64,000 nt of DNA from Candidatus Onthoplasma faecipullorum (GCA_019120295.1 DWVI01000009.1:1-64000), one strand, 5' to 3'; positions 26,593 to 36,514 are shown, counted from the first letter of the stretch. The notes: generated by a model from the letters alone, not told the origin. Numbers and translations are program-made.

Positions 26593-26857
26593 TTATTTCT
26601 CCTTGAACGGGAGTATTATATCATAAAATAAAAATTTGTCAATACCCCATATTTAATTGGTCGTTTATAATTATATTTAGTATTTAGCGGTTTAAAACAA
26701 TTTATTTGCTTATTTTTAATTGTTTAAAACTATTTTAACCTTTTGCTACTTTTCAGTTTGTTACTATTTTTACTATTTGCAATTATTTTTAATCATACAT
26801 TTTAAAGGCAATCTAATAAAGTACGTTTGGTTTAAATAAATTTGTGCAAAAAGCATC
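26593..26857. other. AT-rich intergenic region
   Basis: No gene, RNA fold or clear promoter pair noticed. It separates the soluble-protein gene from the terminator of the following membrane-protein pair. Confidence 0.5.
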
Positions 26858-26887
26858 AAAAAACTTTGCAATAAAGCAAAGTTTTTT
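26858..26887. terminator. Strong bidirectional terminator
   Basis: Twelve-bp stem AAAAAACTTTGC / GCAAAGTTTTTT with a six-base loop, 85 nt after the small membrane-protein gene. Confidence 0.85.
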
Positions 26888-26971
26888 GTTTTTCAACGTT
26901 TTGTAACTTATAAAATTCTAATTCTTTATGATTATAACCTAATTTTAGCGCATAAACCCTAAAATTTTTTG

Positions 26972-27235
26972 TTATGCTTGGACGTTATAGAAAGTTGCGT
27001 CTATTGGCAATGCAATGATAATCATACCAATTAGCACGAACATAAGACCAACAATCAAAAGTGTTATATACAACTTATCATTTTTATTTATTTCGTCCGT
27101 TTTTCTCTTTGCCATGGTTATGCGTTTTGCCATAAATAATATAGCCGTGCCGACTATTGCAATTATAACACCTGTGATAACAGTGTATCTTAATAAAAAT
27201 TCCCAAGGACTAACAAATGATAAAATAGTGCTCAT
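26972..27235 (-). CDS. Small unknown membrane protein, two helices
   Basis: 87 residues with membrane segments at about 14-36 and 57-79, a basic loop between them (KRITMAKRKTDEINKNDK) and a short tail. Good ribosome site (AGGAGAGAGAT). It lies 63 nt after the 180-residue membrane protein gene and probably shares its transcript. Function unknown. Confidence 0.75.
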   Translation of the reverse strand: MSTILSFVSPWEFLLRYTVITGVIIAIVGTAILFMAKRITMAKRKTDEINKNDKLYITLLIVGLMFVLIGMIIIALPIDATFYNVQA

Positions 27236-27298
27236 ATCTCTCTCCTATCTTAATTTAATGTGATTGTAACACGAAAATCACTATTTGTCAATACTAAA

Positions 27299-27841
27299 TT
27301 ATTTTTTACTTTTAGAAAATTTGTTAAATATGCCTAAATAACGTATTGCATAGTAGATTTTGTATATAACTGAAACGGCGGTTGTTAGCAATATTGCGTA
27401 TAAGCCAATATAAGTTACAAGTGAAGAGAACACTAAGAATGTGAATGCAACGAGAGTTAAAATTTCAAATAGCACATAGCAATAATCTACCGCCAAAATG
27501 AAATCTGGTATACTTTTATTTCTCATTAAAACATTTAAGATGTTGAATAACCAAATTAACACGATTACAACTATTGATAAAGGAATATTAACTAAGCCTT
27601 CAACCATAAAGAAGATAAGAAGTGTTGTGAAAATAAAAATATTGCCAACCGCTATCATTATCACGTGAGTTTTATTTAACTTATTTTTAAATAGTTCCAC
27701 CCAAATTTTAGTTAGAAGTATGCCTGCAACAAATATACCAATTGACCATTCAGGAAGGAAAAGGTAAGCAAAAATTACCATAGGAACGAGTGCAACTTCG
27801 ATTGCAAATAAGATTTTTAAGAAAGTGTCATTTCTAGCCAT
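27299..27841 (-). CDS. Unknown multipass membrane protein
   Basis: 180 residues, nearly all hydrophobic, with five to six predicted membrane segments and a basic C-terminus (FNKFSKSKK). No family motif recognised. AAGAGGTTTAT precedes the ATG. It is paired with the 87-residue membrane protein, suggesting a small membrane complex. Divergent to the ABC importer. Confidence 0.75.
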   Translation of the reverse strand: MARNDTFLKILFAIEVALVPMVIFAYLFLPEWSIGIFVAGILLTKIWVELFKNKLNKTHVIMIAVGNIFIFTTLLIFFMVEGLVNIPLSIVVIVLIWLFNILNVLMRNKSIPDFILAVDYCYVLFEILTLVAFTFLVFSSLVTYIGLYAILLTTAVSVIYKIYYAIRYLGIFNKFSKSKK

Positions 27842-28098
27842 ATAAACCTCTTTTAGTAATAAAAAATTTGTTTTATTTATTCAATCCACACACCAAATTT
27901 CAAGAAATAGACCTTGTTTTGATGTGGAAAATTTAAAACTCAATATATATTAGCAAAAATTTTAAAATTTGACAAACAATTTTAATAAACTCTTCATTTT
28001 TTATTCTAAATTCAGTTTTTAACAATTATTTTGCTATCACATAAAATGAACTATGGAAGAATTTTGACCACTAAAATTACTTCCAAAAAGGAGAAGGA

Positions 28099-29106
28099 AT
28101 GAAAAAAGTTTCTATTTTACTTGTGATGTTTGTTTCTGTTTTTTCTGTGCTACTTTGTGGTTGCGGAAAAAAGGACGACAACGTCATACGCCTAAGTGAA
28201 GTTACTCATTCAATCTTCTATGCCCCACTCTATGTAGCTGATAACATGGGCTACTTTGATGAAGTTGGGCTTGAAATTGAACTGACTAACGCAGGCGGAA
28301 GCGACACTGTTATGTCTTCTCTCATATCAAACAGCGCAGATATTGGACTTATGGGCCCAGAATCGGTTGTTTATGTGAGAAATAACGGCATGACAAACGC
28401 GCCAATAATATTTGCTCAACTTACCGCATGTGATGGTTCTTTCCTAGTTGGTAGAACGGACGAAGGTGACAACTTTTCATGGGAAAACTTACGCGGAAAA
28501 CACATAATTGCGGGAAGAAAAGGCGGAATGCCTGCAATGACCCTTCAATATATACTTGAACAGCATGGTTTAAAGCCTGGTGCTGAACTTGGCGAAGATG
28601 TGGACACAATATTTGATACGTCCATTGCTTTCAATTTAACTGCATCTTCATTCGTTGCTGGAACTGGTGATTATGTTACAATGTTTGACCCAACTGCAAG
28701 CCAATGTGAAGTTGACGGAACTGGTTACATTGTGGCTGCCCTTGGTGATGAAGTTAGCGACGTTCCATACACCTGCTTTGTTGCAACTAGCGATTATTTA
28801 GAAAATAATAGTGAAAAATTAAATAAATTTATGACTGCTTTAAAGAAAGGTTACGATTATTTAATTAGCGCAACAGACGAACAGGTTGTGAACGCTCTTA
28901 AACCATCGTTTTCAACAACAGAAAACAACTTAATCATTGCATCTGTTAGAAACTATATACGAATTGGTGCTTATGCTAGCGATTTCGCGCTTAAAGAAAG
29001 TTCATGGAATAACTTGCTAGATATTATTGATAACGCGGGAGAATTAAAAAGTAGAGTTGCTTGGAACGAAGCAGTTAACACTAGTTTTGCAAGTAGCGTT
29101 AGATAA
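28099..29106 (+). CDS. ABC importer substrate-binding lipoprotein (NitT/TauT/NMT1 type)
   Basis: 335 residues. Signal peptide with a lipobox (LLCGC, modified Cys at residue 22). The mature part follows the NMT1/SsuA pattern: HSIFYAPLYVADNMGYFDEVGLEIELTNAGG, then SADIGLMGPE. Members bind nitrate, taurine, alkanesulfonates or thiamine precursors; the ligand cannot be told from the sequence and no riboswitch is seen upstream. AAAAAGGAGAAGG precedes the ATG. Its stop overlaps the ATPase start by 1 nt. Confidence 0.93.
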   Translation: MKKVSILLVMFVSVFSVLLCGCGKKDDNVIRLSEVTHSIFYAPLYVADNMGYFDEVGLEIELTNAGGSDTVMSSLISNSADIGLMGPESVVYVRNNGMTNAPIIFAQLTACDGSFLVGRTDEGDNFSWENLRGKHIIAGRKGGMPAMTLQYILEQHGLKPGAELGEDVDTIFDTSIAFNLTASSFVAGTGDYVTMFDPTASQCEVDGTGYIVAALGDEVSDVPYTCFVATSDYLENNSEKLNKFMTALKKGYDYLISATDEQVVNALKPSFSTTENNLIIASVRNYIRIGAYASDFALKESSWNNLLDIIDNAGELKSRVAWNEAVNTSFASSVR

Positions 29107-29882
29107 TGGAAAACCTAGTTGAAATTAAAAATTTAAGTCTGATTTATCAGGACTTAAAGAGTGAAACACTCGCGTTAGACGATATTAATTTAGAAATTAA
29201 ACCAAAAGAATTTGTGGCGATTGTTGGACCTTCTGGTTGCGGTAAAACTACTATTTTATCGTTAATCGCAGGGTTAATAAAGCCAAGTGGTGGCACTATT
29301 AAAATAAATGGTGACGCACCTAATTTAAAAAGCAATTTATGTGGATACATGTTTCAAAAGGACAATTTACTCCCCTGGCGAAGCATTGAAAGAAACATAT
29401 ATTTTGGTTTAGAGATTAAGCACAGACTAAATAAAGAAACAAAACAGTATGCGCTAGATTTAGCGTCAAAGTATGGCATTGGGGACTTTTTAAAAAAGCA
29501 CCCAGACGAACTAAGTGGCGGAATGCGACAACGTGTTGCACTCATTCGAACGCTTAGTTTGAAACCTGAGTTGCTATTACTAGACGAGCCGTTTAGTGCG
29601 CTTGATTATCAAACAAGGCTTGAATTATGCGACCATATTTCACACATAATAAAAAGCGAAGAAAAAACGGCAATTTTAGTTACTCATGATATTATTGAAG
29701 CGATTAGTATGTCGGATAAAATAGTGGTTTTAAGTGCGCGTCCTGGAAAAATTAAAGCCATACACCAATTAGATTTTGACAAAAACTTAACCCCTTTTGA
29801 AAGACGACAAACAGATAAAGCCAAACAACTATTCGATGTAATTTGGCAGGAAATTCAAAATGAAAAACAAAAGATTGAATAA
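29106..29882 (+). CDS. ABC importer ATPase (NitT/TauT type)
   Basis: 258 residues. Walker A GPSGCGKTT near residue 39, Q-loop YMFQKDNLLPWRS, signature LSGGMRQRVALIR, Walker B LLLLDEPFSALD and switch His in VTHDI. It powers the importer made with the permease encoded next, whose start lies 23 nt inside this gene. Confidence 0.96.
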   Translation: MENLVEIKNLSLIYQDLKSETLALDDINLEIKPKEFVAIVGPSGCGKTTILSLIAGLIKPSGGTIKINGDAPNLKSNLCGYMFQKDNLLPWRSIERNIYFGLEIKHRLNKETKQYALDLASKYGIGDFLKKHPDELSGGMRQRVALIRTLSLKPELLLLDEPFSALDYQTRLELCDHISHIIKSEEKTAILVTHDIIEAISMSDKIVVLSARPGKIKAIHQLDFDKNLTPFERRQTDKAKQLFDVIWQEIQNEKQKIE

Positions 29883-30681
29883 CAAATTTAGCAAAAATCA
29901 TTATGACTATTTAAGGAAGTATAGGACGAAAAAAGCGCTTATTCTAATCACACAAATTTCGATTTTACTAATCTTTATTATTGGTTGGGAGTTGCTTACA
30001 AGGTATGAAATCATTAGTTCTTTCTTCTTTTCAAGTCCGTCGCAAATTATAAAGAAAATTGGTGATTTATATTCAAGCGGTGAGTTGTTTTTACACTCGT
30101 CAATTACGCTAAGAGAAACGCTAATTGGCTTTTTAATTGCCACGGGAGTTGGCTTTTTGGTGGCGTTTATATTGTGGTACTACGACTTTTTGCGACGTGT
30201 TAGCGAACCGTATTTAGTTGTGTTAAACTCGCTACCAAAAATTGCCCTAGGCCCAATCATAATAATTTGGTTTGGTGCGGGCAGTAAGGCTATAATCTTT
30301 ATGTGCATTTTGATTGTTATAATAGTTACTATTATGAACATTCTAAATGCGTTCACAAGTTGTGATAAACAATTAATTGCCCTAACAAAATCGTTAGGTG
30401 CAAGTAAACTTCAAATATTCTTTAAATTAGTTTTACCTTCCAGCGTGAAGGACATTGTATCCACCCTAAAAATCAATGTGGGACTTAGTTGGATAGGTGC
30501 AATTATGGGCGAATATCTAGTGTCAAAAGCAGGTCTTGGTTATTTGCTAATATACGGCGGTCAAGTGTTCGACTTAAATCTCGTTATGACTGCAACTGTA
30601 ATCTTGTGCGTGCTTGCTAGTGTTATGTATTTCGCAGTGGCAATATTTGAAAAAATAGTAAACAAACACTATCACTCTTAA
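29860..30681 (+). CDS. ABC importer permease (NitT/TauT type)
   Basis: 273 residues, about six membrane helices, with the cytoplasmic EAA loop ALTKSLGASKLQIFFKLVLPSS that docks on the ATPase. The N-terminal 35 residues are basic. Third gene of the compact importer operon; overlap with the ATPase gene indicates translational coupling. Confidence 0.95.
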   Translation: MKNKRLNNKFSKNHYDYLRKYRTKKALILITQISILLIFIIGWELLTRYEIISSFFFSSPSQIIKKIGDLYSSGELFLHSSITLRETLIGFLIATGVGFLVAFILWYYDFLRRVSEPYLVVLNSLPKIALGPIIIIWFGAGSKAIIFMCILIVIIVTIMNILNAFTSCDKQLIALTKSLGASKLQIFFKLVLPSSVKDIVSTLKINVGLSWIGAIMGEYLVSKAGLGYLLIYGGQVFDLNLVMTATVILCVLASVMYFAVAIFEKIVNKHYHS

Positions 30682-30751
30682 TAAATTTTAATAGTTTTTG
30701 GTTTTATATAACACCAATAATTTTACAAAATTTTTAAGAGTTTAAAATAAA

Positions 30752-30812
30752 CAAAAATCTCTATAAAAGTGCGGAAAATAGTTTAATTTCCAATGCTATA
30801 TAGAGATTTTTT
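30752..30812. terminator. Bidirectional terminator between the ABC importer and ftsZ
   Basis: AAAATCTCTATA pairs with TATAGAGATTTT across a loop of about 30 nt; T runs follow on the plus strand and A runs precede it. Confidence 0.65.
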
Positions 30813-30874
30813 ATTAGATTTTTAAGGTATTTTGAATAAATTACTCAGTTAAACTTTTTATATTTGTTTAATGA

Positions 30875-32071
30875 TTATTTTTTAAGTTTTCGAAGGAATG
30901 GTGGCAAATCGTCGTCGTCAAGGAAAGGTTTTTTCGCTTGAACGCTTATATCTTCCACTTTATCTTCGTGAGTTGGTTCTTCGTCTTGTTCGTGTTCTTC
31001 TTTTTCTTCCGCCTTCTCTTCTTCTACATTTTCTACCTGTTTTGGTGGTTGATTAGTGAATGCTGAGAAGTTTGCGCTATTATCTTTAAACTCAGGAATG
31101 CTCTCTAAAGGTTGTTGAGATTTATTATGGTCTTCAAAACCGGTTGCAATAACGGTTACTTGAGTTTCACCGCTTGTGTCATTATTAATTTTTGCACCAA
31201 ATATGACGTTACAATCTTTATCTGCAACATCACGCACCAAATCAACCGCTTCATACACTTCGGACAAGGTTAAATCTCTACCACCAGTGATGTTGATTAA
31301 AATGCCGGTTGCACCTTCAATGCTAGTTTCGAGAAGTTGGCTAGTAACTGCTTGACGCACAGCTTCAATTGTTTTATTAGCGCCACGGCCTTTACCTATA
31401 CCCATGTGAGCAACGCCCTTGCCACGCATGATTGTTGAAACGTCGGCAAAGTCTAGGTTAATAAGACCGTTCACTGAAATAACTTCGCTCACGCCTTGCA
31501 CTGCTTGATGCAAAACATCATCGGCATACCTAAATGCGTCCACAAAGGAAACATCCTTTTTGAAAATGGTGTATAATTTTTCGTTTGGAATGACAACTAG
31601 GCTATCAACGTACTTACGCATTTCGTTTATACCACGCTCTGCGTTTTGTGCACGTTTTGGACCTTCAAATTTGAATGGTTTTGTTACCACACCGATTGTT
31701 AAAATCCCCATTTCTTTTGCGTACTTTGCAATCACAGGGGCTGCACCATTACCTGTTCCGCCACCAAGACCTGTTGTGATAAACAGTAAGTCTGTGCCTT
31801 GAAGCATTTTAATTAGTTCGTCCTTACTCTCTTCGGCTGCTGCTTTACCAATGTCTGGATTAGAACCTGCGCCAAGACCTTTGGTAAGTTGTTTACCGAT
31901 TTGAATAATTTCGTCTGCATTAGACATCATTAAGTCCTGCTTATCAGTGTTAACTGCAACGAAATATGCACCGGTTATTCCTGATGCTACCATGCGATTG
32001 ATTGCGTTGTTTCCGCCACCGCCGACGCCCACAACTTTAATGTTACAAATATTGTTGTTGTTTAAATCCAT
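30875..32071 (-). CDS. ftsZ: Cell division GTPase FtsZ
   Basis: 398 residues. GTP-binding core with GVGGGGNNAINRM, the tubulin-type signature here GGGTGNGAAP (most FtsZ have GGGTGTGAAP, so a Thr to Asn change), and the T7 loop NLDFADVSTIM. A 60-residue acidic linker ends in the conserved C-terminal peptide DLPPFLRKLKK that binds FtsA and other partners. AAGGAGATTATT precedes the ATG. It follows ftsA by about 30 nt and is transcribed from the ftsA promoter. Confidence 0.98.
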   Translation of the reverse strand: MDLNNNNICNIKVVGVGGGGNNAINRMVASGITGAYFVAVNTDKQDLMMSNADEIIQIGKQLTKGLGAGSNPDIGKAAAEESKDELIKMLQGTDLLFITTGLGGGTGNGAAPVIAKYAKEMGILTIGVVTKPFKFEGPKRAQNAERGINEMRKYVDSLVVIPNEKLYTIFKKDVSFVDAFRYADDVLHQAVQGVSEVISVNGLINLDFADVSTIMRGKGVAHMGIGKGRGANKTIEAVRQAVTSQLLETSIEGATGILINITGGRDLTLSEVYEAVDLVRDVADKDCNVIFGAKINNDTSGETQVTVIATGFEDHNKSQQPLESIPEFKDNSANFSAFTNQPPKQVENVEEEKAEEKEEHEQDEEPTHEDKVEDISVQAKKPFLDDDDLPPFLRKLKK

Positions 32072-32103
32072 AATAATCTCCTTAAACAGTTAAAATTTGT
32101 ATT

Positions 32104-33213
32104 TTATTTTACTATGCCTGCAAGCATTGCCAAGCCTAATTTTGAAGTTTGGTATTTTTCTTTTGAGTTATCAAACGGAAGTTTGTAATCTTTAACTTCA
32201 TGATTTGTTACATCTCTAACAATCGTCCTTGCGCCTTTAAACCAACTAACACCATCACCTGTTAAATATATTGGAAGCGAGTTGAACACTTGGTCAATTG
32301 ACAAAATGTCCGACAACACTTTTGCTATCATTTCAATTCGGCTTTTAACGATTTGATTTGTTATATGTATTGGTGCTTTGATAAGATTTCCTTTAAAGCA
32401 AACTTCGTAATAGTCATTGTGTTCGCTTTCAATGGTTAAAATGACCTTTCTTTTCACCATTTCTGCGTCTTTAAAACTCATGCCTAACACTTGCATAATG
32501 TCGCTTGATATATGACCGCCACCCATTGAGAACGAACTAAGTAGCGCTAGCCCTTCACCTTTAAGTACCGCCACACTAGTTGATATATGCCCCACGTCCA
32601 CAACAATTATTGGTGAAGTTGTGTTTTCAATTTTTGCGCACAGTGTGGCTTGCGCAAGTGCGGTTGAAATGAAATCTAGATTTGAAATTCCAATTTTGTT
32701 AAACTTTTCCATCATTAAATCAATGAATGATTTTTTTGCTAACACAAAACTCGCGTCAAGCGTTAGATTTGATGTAACTTTTCCAACTGGTGACATTGTT
32801 TTAACATCGTCGTCCAACACAAATTGCATAGGGCTATAATTTATGACCAAGTACTCATTGCTATCACCAAAACCTAAATTGCTTTCATAAAGTTCTGCTA
32901 TTTCACTTTCAGTTATCTTATGTGGTGAAACAAACTTTCTAGTTATTCGCTTGCAAACGCAAATGCAAAATTCGCTCGGCACGCCGATTGTTATAGCGGT
33001 AATTGGTTTCCTTGTTTTTGCACTCATATCTTCAATTAGATTTGAAAATGCCGTTTCTAGTTCGTTTGGGGACAAAAATTCGCCGTCCATAAACCCATCG
33101 AATAAAACAGTTGACTCAGCCACAATATGGTCAGTTTTGCCAAGGCGTGAAACCGCAAGAAGGCTGATTTTAGACGAACCAATATCAAGAATAAACTTCA
33201 ATCTATTTAACAC
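32104..33213 (-). CDS. ftsA: Cell division protein FtsA
   Basis: 369 residues from a GTG at 33213 that follows GGGGGATTA; the frame opens 11 codons earlier but without a ribosome site. Actin-type phosphate loops are visible (ILDIGSSKISLLAV near the start; IIVVDVGHISTSVAVL in the middle), with a SHS2/1C region between. The expected C-terminal amphipathic membrane helix is weak: the protein ends SKLGLAMLAGIVK. FtsA tethers FtsZ to the membrane. Confidence 0.93.
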   Translation of the reverse strand: MLNRLKFILDIGSSKISLLAVSRLGKTDHIVAESTVLFDGFMDGEFLSPNELETAFSNLIEDMSAKTRKPITAITIGVPSEFCICVCKRITRKFVSPHKITESEIAELYESNLGFGDSNEYLVINYSPMQFVLDDDVKTMSPVGKVTSNLTLDASFVLAKKSFIDLMMEKFNKIGISNLDFISTALAQATLCAKIENTTSPIIVVDVGHISTSVAVLKGEGLALLSSFSMGGGHISSDIMQVLGMSFKDAEMVKRKVILTIESEHNDYYEVCFKGNLIKAPIHITNQIVKSRIEMIAKVLSDILSIDQVFNSLPIYLTGDGVSWFKGARTIVRDVTNHEVKDYKLPFDNSKEKYQTSKLGLAMLAGIVK

Positions 33214-33237
33214 TAATCCCCCGTTAATTTTACTGCG

Positions 33238-33266
33238 ATTATACAAAATCTTTCTAAATTAGTCAA
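33238..33266 (-). promoter_or_regulatory. Promoter of the ftsA-ftsZ operon
   Basis: TTGACT (33261-33266), 17-bp spacer, TATAAT (33238-33243), minus strand. The 5' UTR is under 25 nt. With the terminator at 33482-33513 it makes ftsAZ a separate unit from ftsQ. The rest of the gap 33267-33481 is AT-rich without features. Confidence 0.75.
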
Positions 33267-33481
33267 ATAAAATATTATATAATATTATAAAATAGTGCAA
33301 AATTTTTAAAATACCACAAAATATTGTGTGATATATATTGTTAATACACTATAATCGGAAACAAAAATTTTAAAAATTAATAAAAACAACATGTAAAATA
33401 GTATATCTTAAATTTCTATCCACCCCACATATGTAAAAATTTAAAATGAATATTGAAGAAAAAACAATAATGTTTTTAGTA

Positions 33482-33513
33482 AAAAAACTGCAAGTTATTT
33501 TGCAGTTTTTGTT
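33482..33513. terminator. Terminator after ftsQ
   Basis: Stem AAAAACTGCAA / TTGCAGTTTTT around GTTATT, flanked by A and T runs; suited to both strands. Confidence 0.85.
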
Positions 33514-33585
33514 TTCTATTGTATTCATTTGACTATTTAATTTATTTTTATAATGTTAGTGAATTTTTAAAAGCAGGTTATGATA

Positions 33586-34431
33586 TTACTCGGCAAAATA
33601 ACCAGCCTTTGCTTCCCCTTCTGCTGTGTAGTAATATTTGATAGAACCGGTTGCTTTTTGCTCTTCACTTAATTTGTTGTATGCAGAAAAGCAAACGTTA
33701 ACTTTGTAACTTAAATTTTCTTCTGGTTTTCCAATATCAATTTTGAAGCCATTGTTTAGGTTTAATATTACGCGAGTGTAGGCTTCGTCTAGTGAATAGC
33801 CAACATCAAATTCAACACTGTCTATAACGTCTATGATGTCTGCACGAGATAGGTATTCAGTTTGTCCATCACTATCTAAATCAAGCATTGCAGTTGAATA
33901 AAGTGCGCCGTATAAATCGTTTATCACTTGGCGGTAATATTCGGTTGATAAAAAGTCTGCCGCCACAGTGTTAGATGTTATTCCAAGGTCTGATAAATTT
34001 AACACAATCAAATTATTTAAAGTTTCTTCAATGTTTTCGTCAATACCAGTTTCAAGTATTCTTAAAACTTTTAATTCTTCGTCCAATATGTAATATTTAT
34101 TTTGATTTTGCACGTAGAACGTTTCAACACGTGAGCGAACGTGAATTTCAACTTTGATAACGCTCACCGTTTTAATTTGAATAACTTTTATATAAGGAAA
34201 TTCCTTTTCAATATTGTTTATTGCCGTATCTTTATCTAGCATAAAAATTGATGTACCGTGTTTTAAACCTGCTGAATTTATTATTGCATCAGATGAAATT
34301 TCTATATTTGCTTCGTTACCAACCACCACAACTTCTTCACGCCTTAAACAAAACACCACGCCAAAAAGAATTGCAATGATTGCAAGAATTCCAACAACCG
34401 TTGATATAATCGCTATTTTTGTTTTTGACAT
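33586..34431 (-). CDS. ftsQ: Cell division protein FtsQ/DivIB
   Basis: 281 residues: short cytoplasmic start, one membrane helix at residues 6-29, then a POTRA domain (VVVVGNEANIEISSDAIINSAGLKHGTSIF and the following FPYIKVIQIKTVSVIKVEIHVRSR) and a beta domain. It belongs to the divisome scaffold with FtsL/DivIC, which are not in this window. AGGAGAGT precedes the ATG; the start overlaps murA by 19 nt. Confidence 0.9.
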   Translation of the reverse strand: MSKTKIAIISTVVGILAIIAILFGVVFCLRREEVVVVGNEANIEISSDAIINSAGLKHGTSIFMLDKDTAINNIEKEFPYIKVIQIKTVSVIKVEIHVRSRVETFYVQNQNKYYILDEELKVLRILETGIDENIEETLNNLIVLNLSDLGITSNTVAADFLSTEYYRQVINDLYGALYSTAMLDLDSDGQTEYLSRADIIDVIDSVEFDVGYSLDEAYTRVILNLNNGFKIDIGKPEENLSYKVNVCFSAYNKLSEEQKATGSIKYYYTAEGEAKAGYFAE

Positions 34432-35693
34432 ACTCTCCTAATATCCGCACCAAGCGAAAACAACATATTTTCAATGTGGTCGTATCCCCTATCAATATAG
34501 TGAACGTCGCTTACAATGGTTTTACCTTTCGCAACTAGACCTGCCACAACTAAACCTGCTCCACCGCGCAAATCGGTTGCTTTGACCGTTCGCCCACGCA
34601 GTGCCGTTGAACCGCGAACCAGTGCGGTTTGTGCGTCAAATAAAGTTATGTTCGCGCCCATTCTGTTTAATTCCTTCACCATTAAAAACCTATTTTCAAA
34701 CACTTTTTCTTTAACTTTACTTTCAACTTCTGCTAAACATAAAAGCGGAAGCATAATAGATTGTAAGTCGGTAGGAAATTTTGGGAAATAGCCTGTAACG
34801 ATGTTGGTATTTTTAAGTTCGCCTTCCCTTGACACATTTATTATATCATTTTTAATATCAATTTGACAACCCATTGAAGATAAAATTTTAATTAAACTTT
34901 TATTTTCTTTTGCGCATCCATCAATTATTGTAACACTGCCTTTTGTTATCGCTGTTGCAACCATGATTGTACCTGCAACAATTCTATCTTTTATAGGTTT
35001 ATATTGTGCGCCATTTAAACTATCTACCCCATAAATAGTTATTTTCTTCGTGCCAGCACCAACAATTTTTGCTCCCATAGCGTTTAGAAAATTGCACAAA
35101 TCCACCACTTCTGGTTCTCTTGCCGGGTTGTAAATTGTGGTTTTGCCACTGAGTGTTATCGCAAATTGCACAACATTTTCAGTTGCACCAACGCTTGGAA
35201 TTTTAAGTTTTACTTTTCCTGCTCTTGCATGTGTAGCATCAAAAGAAAAGCCTTTTTCATGCTCTGTTACTAACACGTTTAATTTTTTTAATGCTTCAAT
35301 ATGTAAATCTATTGGCCTTGCCCCAATAGTGCAACCACCTGGAAGTGTGATGTTTGCCACTTTAAATTTTGATAAAAGTGCACCAAGTAAGAAAATTGAC
35401 GAGCGCATGGTCTTCGATAAATTTTCGTCCACCTTAAAATTTTTAATCTCTCTTGGGTCTAATATAAGGTCGTTTTTTTGTTTTTTTATTTTTACACCAA
35501 GTTTTCTTAAAATCTTTTTCATGTTGGTTACATCCACAATGTCTGGAACCTGATTTATCTTCACCACTCCGCTAGACATTATACTTGCGCTCATAATTGG
35601 CAACACTGCGTTTTTGCTCGTTTGATTTTTGAATGTGCCAAATAGTTTATTTCCGCCAACTATCTCTAATTTATCAAAAAAATTATAATTCAT
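34413..35693 (-). CDS. murA: UDP-N-acetylglucosamine 1-carboxyvinyltransferase
   Basis: 426 residues, full length. Conserved SKNAVLP near the start (Lys27, Asn28) and the active-site loop PGGCTIGARPIDLH with catalytic Cys121, so it should be fosfomycin-sensitive in principle. It makes the first committed murein precursor. There is no Shine-Dalgarno; TATAAT (35699-35704) ends 5 nt before the ATG, which predicts a leaderless mRNA. It couples into ftsQ by a 19-nt overlap. Confidence 0.96.
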   Translation of the reverse strand: MNYNFFDKLEIVGGNKLFGTFKNQTSKNAVLPIMSASIMSSGVVKINQVPDIVDVTNMKKILRKLGVKIKKQKNDLILDPREIKNFKVDENLSKTMRSSIFLLGALLSKFKVANITLPGGCTIGARPIDLHIEALKKLNVLVTEHEKGFSFDATHARAGKVKLKIPSVGATENVVQFAITLSGKTTIYNPAREPEVVDLCNFLNAMGAKIVGAGTKKITIYGVDSLNGAQYKPIKDRIVAGTIMVATAITKGSVTIIDGCAKENKSLIKILSSMGCQIDIKNDIINVSREGELKNTNIVTGYFPKFPTDLQSIMLPLLCLAEVESKVKEKVFENRFLMVKELNRMGANITLFDAQTALVRGSTALRGRTVKATDLRGGAGLVVAGLVAKGKTIVSDVHYIDRGYDHIENMLFSLGADIRRVCQKQK

Positions 35694-35713
35694 ATATCAT
35701 TATATGTTGGTTA

Positions 35714-36283
35714 TTATTTTTCTTTGATATTATTTTTTAATTCATACTCTTTTTTTAAAATTCCAAAATGAAGCACATCAATAAACTTGCCATTTTTTAT
35801 TCGCGCTTGCCTTTCTCTTCCTTCTAAAACAAAACCTAGTTTGGTTGCAAGTTTTATGCTTGGTTCATTGCCTTCCCAAATCAATGCTGAAACCTTATTT
35901 ATTCCTAAACTATTACACAAATAATCTAAAAAGCACTGAACACTCTCATATGCATAACCCTTTTTTTGATATTTAGGGTTTAACCCCCAACCAATTTCAG
36001 CGCATTTATGTGTTGACGAAATTTTGGATATGTTAATACTTCCAATAATCTTTTTTTCTTGTTTTAACTCTATACCCCATGTTAAATTTGGATTATTAAT
36101 ATTATCATAATTTTCAATGCTAGAATAAAACGATGTTTTATACTCTTCTTTAGTTTTTACTTTGGTTGGCAAAAATTCATGATATCCTGATTGACTTTGC
36201 CACTCGATATAATCTTTTAAATCACTTTTCTTATATTTTCTTAAAATTAATCTATCTGTTTCTAACTTTTCTATTTTATACAT
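35714..36283 (-). CDS. RimJ/RimL-type GNAT acetyltransferase
   Basis: 189 residues from the ATG at 36283, chosen because AAGGTGTTAT precedes it. The family opening LETDRLILRKYKKSDLKDYIEW, the WGLNPKYQKKGYAYE acetyl-CoA motif and NEPSIKLATKLGFVLEGRERQARIKNGKFIDVLHFGI ending are all there. Such enzymes acetylate protein N-termini or small molecules. It sits between ftsW and murA, where murG often lies in other Firmicutes; a role in division is not implied. Confidence 0.9.
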   Translation of the reverse strand: MYKIEKLETDRLILRKYKKSDLKDYIEWQSQSGYHEFLPTKVKTKEEYKTSFYSSIENYDNINNPNLTWGIELKQEKKIIGSINISKISSTHKCAEIGWGLNPKYQKKGYAYESVQCFLDYLCNSLGINKVSALIWEGNEPSIKLATKLGFVLEGRERQARIKNGKFIDVLHFGILKKEYELKNNIKEK

Positions 36284-36514
36284 ATAACACCTTATTATTA
36301 TTTTATAAAATAGAAATAAATAAATCAAACAAATAAAACTCAATTTTAATTTACTATTATTTAGGCGCTAATAAATTAAATACGTTTTTTATAGTTAAAC
36401 ATAAATAAATCAAATACATATTTTTAAAATAGTCAAACAAGCATATTTATAAGAAAAATTTTAACAAAAAGAAATTTAAACAGCATAATTAAAGAAAAAT
36501 TTTAAAGAATACAA

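Noticed and set aside
27842..28098. TPP or other riboswitch before the ABC importer
   Set aside because: No conserved riboswitch core could be found in the leader; only AT-rich sequence and a ribosome site.
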